NCBI GenBank assembly: GCA_027686065.1
Contig: JAQCTH010000112.1
Span: forward strand, 1 to 7,296
Source of the DNA: Clostridiaceae bacterium AF10-41
GTDB lineage: Bacteria; Bacillota; Clostridia; Clostridiales; Clostridiaceae
Length of the DNA stretch: 7,296 nucleotides
Direction: 5' to 3'
How positions within the stretch are numbered: the stretch's first letter is position 1; each line of letters starts with the position of its first letter. The translations under genes were made by a program, and so were the position numbers. This document shows, in pieces, positions 1 through 4,454 of this stretch. The notes under the pieces were generated by a model. That model had not been told where the DNA came from. It saw nothing but the letters and a program-made list of their open reading frames with translations, and did not search any database.

Positions 1-108
1 AACTCTTCTCTTAACGGTGGAAGTTCACTCGCTCTTTCAACACTTCAATTAATGGTAGAAGTTCACCGCTCTTGTAACTCTCCGCTTAATGGTGGAAGTT
101 CACCGCTC
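1..108. repeat. Three tandem 37-38 bp repeats (iteron-like or RNA hairpin repeats)
   Basis: Units are 7259-7262 joined to 1-34 (38 bp across the circle junction), 35-71 (37 bp) and 72-108 (37 bp). Each ends in a conserved core, TTAAYGGTRGAAGTTCACY, followed by CGCTC or CGCTC-like bases. The core contains a small dyad, GGTG-GAAGTT-CACC; in the middle unit GGTG is GGTA, which breaks one pair. Size and tandem spacing would suit replication iterons or a partition site, but no Rep gene is present, and the array also lies inside a predicted minus-strand transcript. The repeats are certain; their role is not. Confidence 0.9.
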
Positions 109-109
109 T
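1..109 (-). ncRNA. 5' part of a predicted ~184-nt repeat RNA crossing the circle junction
   Basis: On the minus strand a promoter-like pair, TTTACA (140-145) and TAATAA (116-121) with an 18-bp spacer, predicts a start near 109, at the edge of the first repeat. The transcript would read through all three repeats, each able to form the hairpin GGUG-AACUUC-CACC (one copy weakened), cross the junction, and stop at the intrinsic terminator at 7191-7237. No open reading frame of useful length lies on it. It could be a regulatory RNA, a protein-binding decoy or a copy-control RNA. The promoter is only a moderate match. Confidence 0.45.
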
Positions 110-211
110 TTATATTTATTAAACCATAATGGCTGCATTTGTAAATACTATTAACGTAAATAATTTTCTTTTGAAAATTTTATAAGGGGTTTGGGGCATC
201 CACCAACAAGC

Positions 212-248
212 AATTAAAAAAATAGGTTTAACCTGACTTTTTTTAATT
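212..248. terminator. Perfect 11-bp inverted repeat, terminator-like
   Basis: Arms AATTAAAAAAA (212-222) and TTTTTTTAATT (238-248) are exact complements, and the 15-base middle contains a second dyad, AGGTTTAACCT (224-234). T-runs on both strands make it a possible bidirectional terminator, but the outer stem is only A:T pairs. It could equally be an easily melted element. Confidence 0.35.
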
Positions 249-252
249 AAAG

Positions 253-271
253 CAATGTGTCATGACACTTG
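253..271. promoter_or_regulatory. 12-bp palindrome, operator-like
   Basis: GTGTCATGACAC (257-268) is a perfect palindrome, flanked by CAA (253-255) and TTG (269-271), which extend the symmetry after a one-base bulge. It lies far from any gene start, so the protein that might bind is unknown. The site is clear; the function is a guess. Confidence 0.35.
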
Positions 272-659
272 CTATGCTTGCTATTCTCTATACTCTTCAT
301 TTAAACTAAAAACCAATAATTCAATCCTTATATTTTAGCTGTTCTAAATGGATCAATTAAATTTAATTTATTAATTTATCACATAAATATAAGTTTTGAT
401 AATTACTGAGATAATAAAAAAATGAATTGAAAGGTGGTTTTTATAATTTTTTTCGTTGGCTGCACATTCCACTCTAGTGGATCATGGGCAGACATAAGAA
501 TAAAAATTATAAAAAGGTTCACCCTTGCCACTTTTCAAGAAATGAATTTATTATATAATAATTTATCCAAAACTATATTTAACTCATCTTATATTATGTT
601 TATCTGCCACTATAATCAACTTTAAAGCTTGTACAATAAATCTATTAATTGAAAATTAA

Positions 660-680
660 ACAAGCCTTAAAAAGGCTTGT
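660..680. terminator. 9-bp hairpin downstream of the minus-strand operon
   Basis: ACAAGCCTT (660-668) pairs with AAGGCTTGT (672-680) around a 3-base loop. On the minus strand it is followed by TTTAATTTTC, a weak U-rich tail. It lies 110 bases beyond the stop of the 58-residue gene and may be the backup terminator for that operon. Confidence 0.45.
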
Positions 681-710
681 GGCTTTATATATCTATTTAT
701 AAGCAAATAA

Positions 711-740
711 ATTTATTTATTTTTATTTATTTTTATTTAT
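711..740. repeat. Three phased 10-bp AT repeats
   Basis: The units are ATTTATTTAT, TTTTATTTAT and TTTTATTTAT, in register with the helical turn. Such tracts are easily melted and may be bent. A DNA-unwinding element is possible but unproven. Confidence 0.5.
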
Positions 741-747
741 TTTCAAG

Positions 748-784
748 TAAAATTACTTATTTTAAATAAAAATAAGTAATTTTA
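748..784. terminator. 16-bp perfect hairpin after the minus-strand operon
   Basis: Arms 748-763 and 769-784 are exact complements around the loop AAATA. The hairpin begins six bases past the stop of the 58-residue gene (stop at 790-792, minus strand). The stem is almost all A:T and lacks a proper U-tail on either strand, so it is a likely but not classical terminator or mRNA 3'-end stabiliser. Confidence 0.5.
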
Positions 785-789
785 TTACC

Positions 790-966
790 CTATTCTTTTT
801 TAGCTAATTCTAAAACTCTTTTAATAAACTCTTCCTGTGAAATTAAATCAAAATACTTTAATCTTATTAGCTCTTTTTCTTCTTCTGTACATTTCATACC
901 TTCATGTTTTATATTGCCGGCTGCCATTTTAAAATATTTTTCAAATAATTCATTACTTTTTTCCAT
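790..966 (-). CDS. VbhA-family orphan antitoxin-like protein, 58 aa
   Basis: The ATG at 966 follows AAAGGAG five bases upstream, a strong ribosome binding site, and the frame stays open for 58 codons to TAG. The protein starts MEKSNELFEKYF. Residues 15-50 fit the pattern of VbhA-type antitoxins of Fic toxins: an Ala-rich start of the helix, the pair E22-G23, then a charged helix ending in LISQEEFI. In that family the inhibitory motif is (S/T)xxxE(G/N); here it reads NIKHEG, with Asn replacing Ser/Thr. No Fic protein is encoded on the plasmid, so any partner lies elsewhere, or the protein has another job. It starts 23 bases after the ribbon-helix-helix gene and is probably co-transcribed with it. 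That it is a gene is likely; the family call rests on pattern recognition only. Confidence 0.65.
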   Translation of the reverse strand: MEKSNELFEKYFKMAAGNIKHEGMKCTEEEKELIRLKYFDLISQEEFIKRVLELAKKE

Positions 967-989
967 AAAACTCCTTTTATAAAATTATA

Positions 990-1385
990 TTATTTTTTAT
1001 TTTTATCTTCTTTAATTGCTGCTGAAAAATATAATGCTCCTTGTTTTCTTAACTCATTTTGAATACTTTCTCTATCTAACTTTAATAACTTTTCTAATAA
1101 TATAACTACTCCCATTAAAGACATTGAATTATCTATACCAACTCTTGCTTCTAATGCAGCTAGTCTTTCTACACTTCTGTTTATTTGTTCTTCAGTTTTA
1201 CTTATTCTATTATTAATTATTCTTTCTATATCTGTTTCTCTTAAAAGATCTTCTTGAGCTTCAGCTTGTATATATCGATTCATAGCTTCCTCATAAAATT
1301 CTTTTATAGTTATATTTTTCTTCTCAGCTATGCTTTTTACTTTCTCATGAATATGATTTGCCATTCTTACTTGTGTATCAGCCAT
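990..1385 (-). CDS. Ribbon-helix-helix DNA-binding protein, 131 aa
   Basis: The start chosen is the ATG at 1385 (MADTQVRMANHIHEK), because AAGGAGG lies four bases upstream; an in-frame ATG at 1424 has no ribosome binding site. Residues 3-40 look like a CopG/Arc-type ribbon-helix-helix: a short strand TQVRMAN, helix A (HEKVKSIAEKKN), a turn, and helix B (IKEFYEEAMNRYIQ). Residues 40-85 are a charged helix, probably a coiled coil, and the C-terminal half contains a hydrophobic segment (LMGVVILLEKLL) typical of oligomerisation. Such proteins act as plasmid copy-number repressors, partition site binders or relaxosome accessories. No relaxase is present, which favours the first two. Four copies of TTGTATNCA(A/T) surround its promoter, pointing to autoregulation. 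It heads a two-gene unit with the VbhA-like gene. Confidence 0.8.
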   Translation of the reverse strand: MADTQVRMANHIHEKVKSIAEKKNITIKEFYEEAMNRYIQAEAQEDLLRETDIERIINNRISKTEEQINRSVERLAALEARVGIDNSMSLMGVVILLEKLLKLDRESIQNELRKQGALYFSAAIKEDKNKK

Positions 1386-1394
1386 ATTTCCTCC

Positions 1395-1524
1395 TTGTAT
1401 GCATCTATAAGCATTTATAATCAATCATTCTAGCTTTATTGTATACAAATATAATAACATAAAACAAGTGTTGTATGCAAAACAAATCCAGTTGGAACAA
1501 CTGTTTCAGTTGACTTGTATTCAA
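1395..1524. promoter_or_regulatory. Four operator-like copies of TTGTATNCAA
   Basis: Copies are TTGTATGCAT (1395-1404), TTGTATACAA (1439-1448, a perfect palindrome), TTGTATGCAA (1471-1480) and TTGTATTCAA (1515-1524). Starts are spaced 44, 32 and 44 bp, nearly symmetric. They span the 5' leader, the -10/-35 region and upstream DNA of the ribbon-helix-helix gene. That gene's product is the obvious candidate ligand, giving autorepression or a partition complex. Confidence 0.6.
1451..1480 (-). promoter_or_regulatory. Promoter of the ribbon-helix-helix gene operon
   Basis: On the minus strand TTGCAT (1480-1475) and TATTAT (1456-1451) are separated by 18 bp, placing the start about 60 bases before the ATG at 1385. 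The -35 hexamer is part of one operator-like copy (1471-1480), so a protein bound there would block RNA polymerase. Confidence 0.5.
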
Positions 1525-1527
1525 CTG
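1489..1527. repeat. Alternating CAGTTG / CAACTG inverted array
   Basis: CAGTTG (1489-1494), CAACTG (1498-1503), CAGTTG (1507-1512) and CAACTG (1522-1527) alternate in orientation, so several nested hairpins can form. The array overlaps the outermost TTGTATNCAA copy and lies upstream of the ribbon-helix-helix promoter. It may be a second binding site or part of a partition locus. Confidence 0.5.
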
Positions 1528-1548
1528 TTTATCCTGCACTACCGTGAG

Positions 1549-1632
1549 CATGGGTTAGAAGCTTAGATAACTTAGTAATAAACTATTACCTTGTCTTGTG
1601 CAATTACTTAGTTATTCTTATTACTACCCATG
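1549..1632. repeat. 84-base interrupted hairpin between the Par-like and RHH genes
   Basis: CATGGGT (1549-1555) pairs with ACCCATG (1626-1632). Inside it, ATAACTTAGTAAT (1567-1579) pairs with ATTACTTAGTTAT (1603-1615) with one central mismatch. This much nested symmetry suggests a folded RNA or a protein-bound cruciform. No promoter clearly dedicated to it is seen, and which strand matters is unknown. Confidence 0.5.
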
Positions 1633-1656
1633 AAAATGGTTCTTAAAAATTTCTAT

Positions 1657-1687
1657 AAAAAAAGATAGCTAAGTGCCATTAGCTATC
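1657..1687 (-). terminator. Strong intrinsic terminator, minus strand
   Basis: A 9-bp perfect stem (1664-1672 with 1679-1687), loop GTGCCA, and a run of seven A on the plus strand (1657-1663) that gives the U-tail. It closes transcription coming from the Par-like gene and insulates the ribbon-helix-helix promoter. Confidence 0.85.
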
Positions 1688-1743
1688 CCTACTCGTAAAA
1701 CTGATTAAATTTTAAGCCTTGAGATCGTTGCACCCCTTCGCTT
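1657..1743 (-). ncRNA. Candidate ~87-nt small RNA, or terminated 3' UTR of the Par-like gene
   Basis: The minus strand has a perfect TATAAT at 1755-1750 but no good -35, then about 55 unpaired-looking bases, then a strong intrinsic terminator: GATAGCTAA (1664-1672) against TTAGCTATC (1679-1687) followed by seven U. The same terminator would also end the transcript of the Par-like gene, whose stop is at 1835. A 14-codon GTG frame exists on it, but its start touches the SD-like GAAGGG, so it is not called. Confidence 0.4.
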
Positions 1744-1834
1744 ATTTATATTATACACTATTTTAGAGATTATAATAGTAATTATTGCATATACCCCTAA
1801 TTACTATAAGCATTTTAAGCTTGAATTTGTAAAC

Positions 1835-2323
1835 CTATTTTGAAAAAAATCTCAAAAAATTTTTTTTCTCATTTTTTCTCTGCTCCATTTTCTCTCTTAG
1901 ATCCTGGAGCTTATTATCTACTTCTTCAAAATGTTCTGATAAGTATAGCTGTTGATCTGACTTTTTCTGTTCTTCTTTTAAAAGGATCTGACTGTTTTCT
2001 ATTAGCTTATGTAATTCTGCTATTTGCTTATCCTTTTCCTTAAGCTGATTTAGTAAATTATCAATCAACTCTTTATTCAACTTGAATAAACCTTCTTCAT
2101 CTATTGAAATCTCTGCATTTACGCAATTCTCATTTTCTTTATTTTCAACTTCATTTTGAACCTTTAAACTTTCTTGAATCAAGTTGAATAAACCATCGTC
2201 AACCATTGATTTTCCTTGCTTTTTAACTATTCTATATTTATACTCTTTCAACTTAAGTTTATTATAAATTGTAGTTTTACTTACTCCTAATTGAATAGCA
2301 GTTTCTTCAACTGTCCTTAACAT
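1835..2323 (-). CDS. pSK1 Par-like partition protein (HTH plus coiled coil), 162 aa
   Basis: The ATG at 2323 is preceded by CGAGG at nine bases. Residues 1-25 form a helix-turn-helix (MLRTVEETAIQLGVSKTTIYNKL) of the kind that starts the staphylococcal pSK1 Par protein and its relatives. Residues 75-150 are a long charged helix (LLNQLKEKDKQIAELHKLIEN and beyond), predicted coiled coil, followed by a basic tail (RKNEKKNFLRFFSK). The order HTH, coiled coil and short variable C-terminus, and the EKDKQI-type heptads, match single-protein partition factors that bind repeats near their own gene. At 162 residues it is shorter than pSK1 Par (about 245). It lies just downstream of the large structured RNA and may be read from the same strand. 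A role as replication regulator is the alternative. The fold is fairly sure; the exact role is inferred. Confidence 0.75.
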   Translation of the reverse strand: MLRTVEETAIQLGVSKTTIYNKLKLKEYKYRIVKKQGKSMVDDGLFNLIQESLKVQNEVENKENENCVNAEISIDEEGLFKLNKELIDNLLNQLKEKDKQIAELHKLIENSQILLKEEQKKSDQQLYLSEHFEEVDNKLQDLREKMEQRKNEKKNFLRFFSK

Positions 2324-2354
2324 AGCATAAAACCTCGTTTCTATAAGATTAAAC

Positions 2355-2366
2355 TACTTTAAAGTA
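2355..2366. promoter_or_regulatory. Palindrome upstream of the Par-like gene
   Basis: TACTTTAAAGTA is a perfect 12-bp palindrome 32 bases before the start codon, and a related CTTTAAAAGT follows at about 2369-2378. Such a pair in front of a Par-type gene is a candidate operator or centromere half-site. Confidence 0.4.
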
Positions 2367-2488
2367 TTCTTTAAAAGTCTTGAAAATCCTTTAATTTACC
2401 ATTCATTAATAATCTTAAATAATCTACTTTATATTAAAAATTATTTAGTTTAAGTAATTATTTATTAAATTTGAAAGTCATTTTCTTA

Positions 2489-3120
2489 GGGAACCTGCAT
2501 AGGTTCCCTCTGCTTCGCATTCACCTTCCAAGCCTACCGCCTTACATCGATAGGAACCGCTGCGACAAGCTCCGCGAACCCAATCGATTCCAGTTGGTCT
2601 ATAATTGAAGTAAGTTCTTTCAATTTATTGCCAAAGGCATAGATTCCGAAGGCACTGAGGGAGCGAAATAGACGCAGTTATTCCCTTACCAATAGACATA
2701 AAAATACTTATGACTATCAGTAAGGAAATAACTACTCTATTCAATGAACCCGAAGTATACCTCGGTCACTTCATTTTCAGCACCCTATTTGTTACGTGTA
2801 TTTACACCCACAAGCTTTCTACATTACGGTTCTATCCTAATGCTAAATCTGCTAATGGTTCCCGATCGCCTACGATCCTAGAACTCCCACACCCGACCTT
2901 TAAGTTGTCGTCACTCTCAACCCAAACACCGTACAATAGGGGGACGGTATAACCGTTTGGAGGCACTATTTTGCATCAGTTGTGCTTTCTGTATGCTTAT
3001 CTTTCAATAAGCAAATCTTTATAGTCTTCGCAAGACTCTTCTCATAAGTTGCTGTTATCTAAACATGCCTATTCGAAGCTCCCATCTGTAAGTCATAGGG
3101 CAACTGCTAATATATTTGTT
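2489..3120 (-). ncRNA. Large, highly structured noncoding RNA (~630 nt), class not identified
   Basis: This stretch is visibly far richer in G and C than its AT-rich surroundings, and no gene fits on either strand. The minus strand is purine-rich and full of helices. Examples in plus coordinates: 3047-3052 with 3100-3105; 3023-3028 with 3032-3037; 2995-3000 with 3007-3012; 2922-2932 with 2944-2960 (CCAAAC/GTTTGG plus ACCGT/ACGGT); 2858-2868 with 2873-2884; 2750-2755 with 2760-2765; a 14-bp helix 2676-2689 with 2720-2733; 2604-2609 with 2619-2624; 2546-2551 with 2583-2588; and a closing 8-bp hairpin 2489-2496 with 2501-2508. This density is typical of giant bacterial RNAs such as ROOL or GOLLD, which occur on phages and plasmids, but no signature was recognised that assigns it to either. 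With no Rep gene, a ColE1-like primer RNA is a second possibility. RNase P, tmRNA and introns were considered and lack their hallmark motifs. The ends are approximate, since no clear promoter or U-tail bounds it. Confidence 0.7.
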
Positions 3121-3161
3121 ATTAGCTACTTTCTTTTATAGCTTGTCTAATTTTATTAAAT

Positions 3162-3201
3162 AAAAAAACCTTTTGAGTTAGGTATTACCATACTCAAAAG
3201 G
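3162..3201 (-). terminator. Strong intrinsic terminator just upstream of the large RNA
   Basis: CCTTTTGAGT (3169-3178) pairs with ACTCAAAAGG (3192-3201), with a further GGT/ACC pairing in the middle, and seven A on the plus strand (3162-3168) give the U-tail for minus-strand transcription. It ends the leader RNA starting near 3393 and lies about 40-80 bases before the large structured RNA. That is the position of an attenuator. Confidence 0.85.
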
Positions 3202-3237
3202 CTTGAAATTTTCTTCTTTATCGGTTATCATAATCTT

Positions 3238-3384
3238 ATCAATTATGATATTGCTAGCAACTATCGTTGCTATAAAAGAAGTTCTTTTCTAACGGCTTTT
3301 TAAGTGGTGGTACACTTACTAAGTTTGGCTTATCTTTGATGGTGGTACATCATCGATAAGAGTTGAATAAGAGCTTTTTTTATT
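3238..3384 (+). ncRNA. Predicted ~145-nt antisense RNA opposite the leader
   Basis: On the plus strand TTGAAA (3203-3208) and TATCAT (3226-3231), spacer 17 bp, predict a start near 3238. Transcription would end at the hairpin 3329-3360 followed by a seven-T run (3375-3381). The product would be fully complementary to most of the minus-strand leader. Countertranscript RNAs with this layout control copy number in many Gram-positive plasmids by attenuation. The promoter is moderate and the hairpin is about 15 bases from its U-tail, so this is less sure than the opposing RNA. Confidence 0.45.
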
Positions 3385-3399
3385 TAATTTTATATATTA

Positions 3400-3423
3400 A
3401 TTCTAAATGTTTTCTTTTACATT
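3400..3423 (-). promoter_or_regulatory. Promoter of the minus-strand leader RNA
   Basis: On the minus strand TTGCAA (3428-3423) and TAGAAT (3405-3400) are separated by exactly 17 bp, the best housekeeping-type promoter in the noncoding half of the plasmid. It points toward the terminator at 3162-3201 and the large RNA. Confidence 0.55.
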
Positions 3424-3483
3424 TGCAAATAGTTTTTATATTTATTTCTATTTTAAGTTTAATAGATATTTTTTTAATAATAG

Positions 3484-3512
3484 TTTACTATTTTCATAAA
3501 AAAACTCTTTAT
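3484..3512 (+). promoter_or_regulatory. UviA-type promoter of uviB
   Basis: TTTACT (3484-3489) and CTTTAT (3507-3512), spacer 17 bp, with the longer shared string CTCTTTATA. The bacteriocin promoter has the same pattern. It resembles the TTTACA plus C/T-rich -10 elements used by TcdR/BotR/UviA sigma factors and differs from a housekeeping TATAAT. Confidence 0.6.
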
Positions 3513-3534
3513 ATATATTGAAAGGAATGATTTT

Positions 3535-3729
3535 ATGAATAGTGAACTATTTAATTTCTTAACTACTCAGGGAGTTTTTGCTTTATTATTTGGATATCTT
3601 CTACTTTATGTTTTAAAGCAAAATCAAATAAGAGAAGAAAACTACCAAAATATAATAAAGCAGCTTAGTAATACACTACCTGAAATTCAAAGTGATCTTG
3701 AAGATATAAAAAAGCAGATATTTAAATAA
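3535..3729 (+). CDS. uviB: UviB/BhlA-family holin-like release protein, 64 aa
   Basis: The ATG follows AAAGGA at a normal distance. Residues 7-28 (FLTTQGVFALLFGYLLLYVLKQ) form one membrane helix with a short N-terminus, and residues 30-64 are a charged amphipathic helix ending in KKQIFK. The size, the TQGxFAxLF-type motif and the single-helix layout match the BhlA/UviB family, which includes pIP404 UviB and the Bacillus phage protein BhlA. The likely role is to make membrane lesions that release the bacteriocin, which has no signal peptide. Its own UviA-type promoter lies just upstream, so it should be induced together with the toxin. It converges on uviA and shares a terminator with it; pIP404 is remembered as having uviA and uviB together in one operon, so the arrangement may differ. 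Confidence 0.85.
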   Translation: MNSELFNFLTTQGVFALLFGYLLLYVLKQNQIREENYQNIIKQLSNTLPEIQSDLEDIKKQIFK

Positions 3730-3746
3730 TTAAATATCTGCTTTTT
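3708..3746. terminator. Bidirectional terminator shared by uviB and uviA
   Basis: AAGCAGATATTTAA (3712-3725) pairs perfectly with TTAAATATCTGCTT (3730-3743) around ATAA, with T-runs on both strands (3742-3746, and 3708-3713 on the minus strand). The left arm encodes the last residues of UviB, and the right side abuts the uviA stop at 3748. Confidence 0.9.
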
Positions 3747-3747
3747 A

Positions 3748-4272
3748 CTATATATTTAAATATATATTCTTTATCTTTTTTAACGATCTATTTTTAGTCT
3801 GATTTACTGCCTGTCTTGATATTTTCATATAATCAGCTACTTCACTTACTGATAAATAATATACATACAATAATTTCATTATGTATGCTTCTTTTTTCGT
3901 TAAAACTTTAAATATATCGAGAAGTTCAAATTCAGATTTAGAATCTTCATGACTTATTTCTATATCTACATTTAACTCCAGTTCATTAAGCTTTATTTTA
4001 TCCCTTTTCTTTGATAATTTTATATATTCATTTCTTATAGATTTAGCTATATACCCAATTATAGCTTTATTCTCAACCAATCTTTGATTATCTATTGGCA
4101 TATTATTTATAATTCCGATTAAATGTATAATTAAATCTTGCCTTGTATCTTCTTTATCTAATAATCTAGAATACTTACTTATCAAGGGATTAAATATCTC
4201 TATAATTTCTAATAAAGATTTATTATCTCCTTTCTTAGAATTTACTATCTTTATAAACATATTATTTTCCAT
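3748..4272 (-). CDS. uviA: UviA-like RNA polymerase sigma factor (TcdR/BotR group), 174 aa
   Basis: The start at 4272 (MENNMFIKIVN) is chosen because GGGAGGGG lies six bases upstream. A longer frame opens at 4329, but its extra codons cover the promoter and LexA box. Region 2 of the sigma factor is at about residues 20-90 (FNPLISKYSRLLDKEDTRQD onward, including an IAKSIRNEYIKLSKK basic helix), and region 4 with its helix-turn-helix is at about 120-172 (LTKKEAYIMKLLYVYYLSVSEVADYMKISRQAVNQTKNRSL). Regions 1 and 3 are absent, as in the small group-5 clostridial toxin and bacteriocin sigma factors TcdR, BotR, TetR and UviA. It should direct RNA polymerase to the bacteriocin and uviB promoters. 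It is divergent from the bacteriocin gene, and a LexA box in its promoter places it under SOS control. Confidence 0.88.
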   Translation of the reverse strand: MENNMFIKIVNSKKGDNKSLLEIIEIFNPLISKYSRLLDKEDTRQDLIIHLIGIINNMPIDNQRLVENKAIIGYIAKSIRNEYIKLSKKRDKIKLNELELNVDIEISHEDSKSEFELLDIFKVLTKKEAYIMKLLYVYYLSVSEVADYMKISRQAVNQTKNRSLKKIKNIYLNI

Positions 4273-4296
4273 ATATATCCCCTCCCATATATATAT

Positions 4297-4326
4297 ATAT
4301 AAGCAAACATATGTTCTGTTTGTAAA
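4297..4326 (-). promoter_or_regulatory. SOS-regulated uviA promoter with LexA box
   Basis: On the minus strand TTTACA (4326-4321) and TTATAT (4302-4297) are 18 bp apart. Between them lies GAACATATGTTT (4316-4305), one base from the Gram-positive LexA consensus GAACNNNNGTTC. LexA bound there would block polymerase until DNA damage removes it. A weaker related string, AAACATATTTC, follows at 4324-4334. Confidence 0.75.
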
Positions 4327-4330
4327 CATA

Positions 4331-4366
4331 TTTCTTTTATTTTCTTTTATTTTTTTTTATTTTTTT
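4331..4366. repeat. Phased 10-bp T-tracts between the divergent promoters
   Basis: Two exact copies of TTTCTTTTAT (4331-4350) are followed by TTTTTTTTAT and TTTTTT. T-tracts repeating with the helical turn give curved DNA and can act as UP elements for either promoter; here they lie between uviA and the bacteriocin gene. Confidence 0.55.
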
Positions 4367-4368
4367 AG

Positions 4369-4396
4369 TTTACACTTTGCTTAAATTTCTCTTTAT
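4369..4396 (+). promoter_or_regulatory. UviA-type promoter of the bacteriocin gene
   Basis: TTTACA (4369-4374) and CTTTAT (4391-4396), spacer 16 bp, within CTCTTTATA. The -10 matches the uviB promoter and is unlike TATAAT, as expected for a UviA-directed promoter. The start would lie near 4403, leaving a leader of about 50 bases before the ribosome binding site AAAGGAG (4438-4444). Confidence 0.65.
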
Positions 4397-4454
4397 AATT
4401 AATGACTAGTCACTCAAGCCGGCAAAATTAAATAAAAAAAGGAGTGATTTATTA

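Larger units (their letters stand above)
110..789. other. Gene-free region with several dyads, possible origin region
   Basis: No convincing gene is seen in these 680 bases. The region is very AT-rich and holds an 11-bp inverted repeat (212-248), a 12-bp palindrome (257-268), a small CCAC-TCTA-GTGG hairpin near 470, a 9-bp hairpin (660-680), a ten-base periodic T-tract (711-740) and a 16-bp hairpin (748-784). Next to the tandem repeats, this is a reasonable place to look for the replication origin. That is inference; no known origin motif is recognised. Confidence 0.4.
3162..3393 (-). ncRNA. Predicted ~230-nt leader/regulatory RNA, minus strand
   Basis: A good promoter, TTGCAA (3428-3423) and TAGAAT (3405-3400) with a 17-bp spacer, predicts a start near 3393. 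No reading frame of useful length follows. The RNA folds into a row of hairpins: 3338-3351 with a GTGGTA loop (as read on the plus strand) extended by 3329-3334/3355-3360; 3301-3318 with the same loop; a GTTGCTA/TAGCAAC stem near 3255-3275; an ATCATAAT/ATTATGAT stem near 3227-3250. It then reaches the terminator at 3162-3201. Read-through would enter the large RNA, so this may be its leader. Confidence 0.55.

Noticed and set aside
1..108. CRISPR array
   Set aside because: The repeats are directly tandem with no unique spacers of constant size, and no cas genes are present.
434..625. 63-codon plus-strand frame in the gene-free region
   Set aside because: It needs a GTG start with no proper ribosome binding site, has no recognisable domain, and has no neighbours in an operon.
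1386..1424. Upstream start for the RHH gene adding 13 residues
   Set aside because: No ribosome binding site precedes it, and the strong AAGGAGG lies inside this stretch, serving the ATG at 1385.
1840..2043. 67-codon plus-strand frame opposite the Par-like gene
   Set aside because: It is a shadow of the coiled-coil gene, and its composition is only the antisense of Lys/Glu codons.
2710..2952. 80-codon plus-strand frame inside the GC-rich region
   Set aside because: It has no ribosome binding site and an odd composition, and it overlaps the helices of the structured RNA on the opposite strand.
2489..3120. tRNA, RNase P RNA, tmRNA, or a group I/II intron
   Set aside because: No cloverleaf with a TTCGA loop, no RNase P GAGGAAAGTC-type core, no tmRNA ends, no group II domain V and no intron-encoded protein could be found.
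4273..4329. Upstream start for uviA adding 19 residues
   Set aside because: It lacks a ribosome binding site and would put the -10 region and LexA box inside the coding sequence; the GGGAGGGG site supports 4272.
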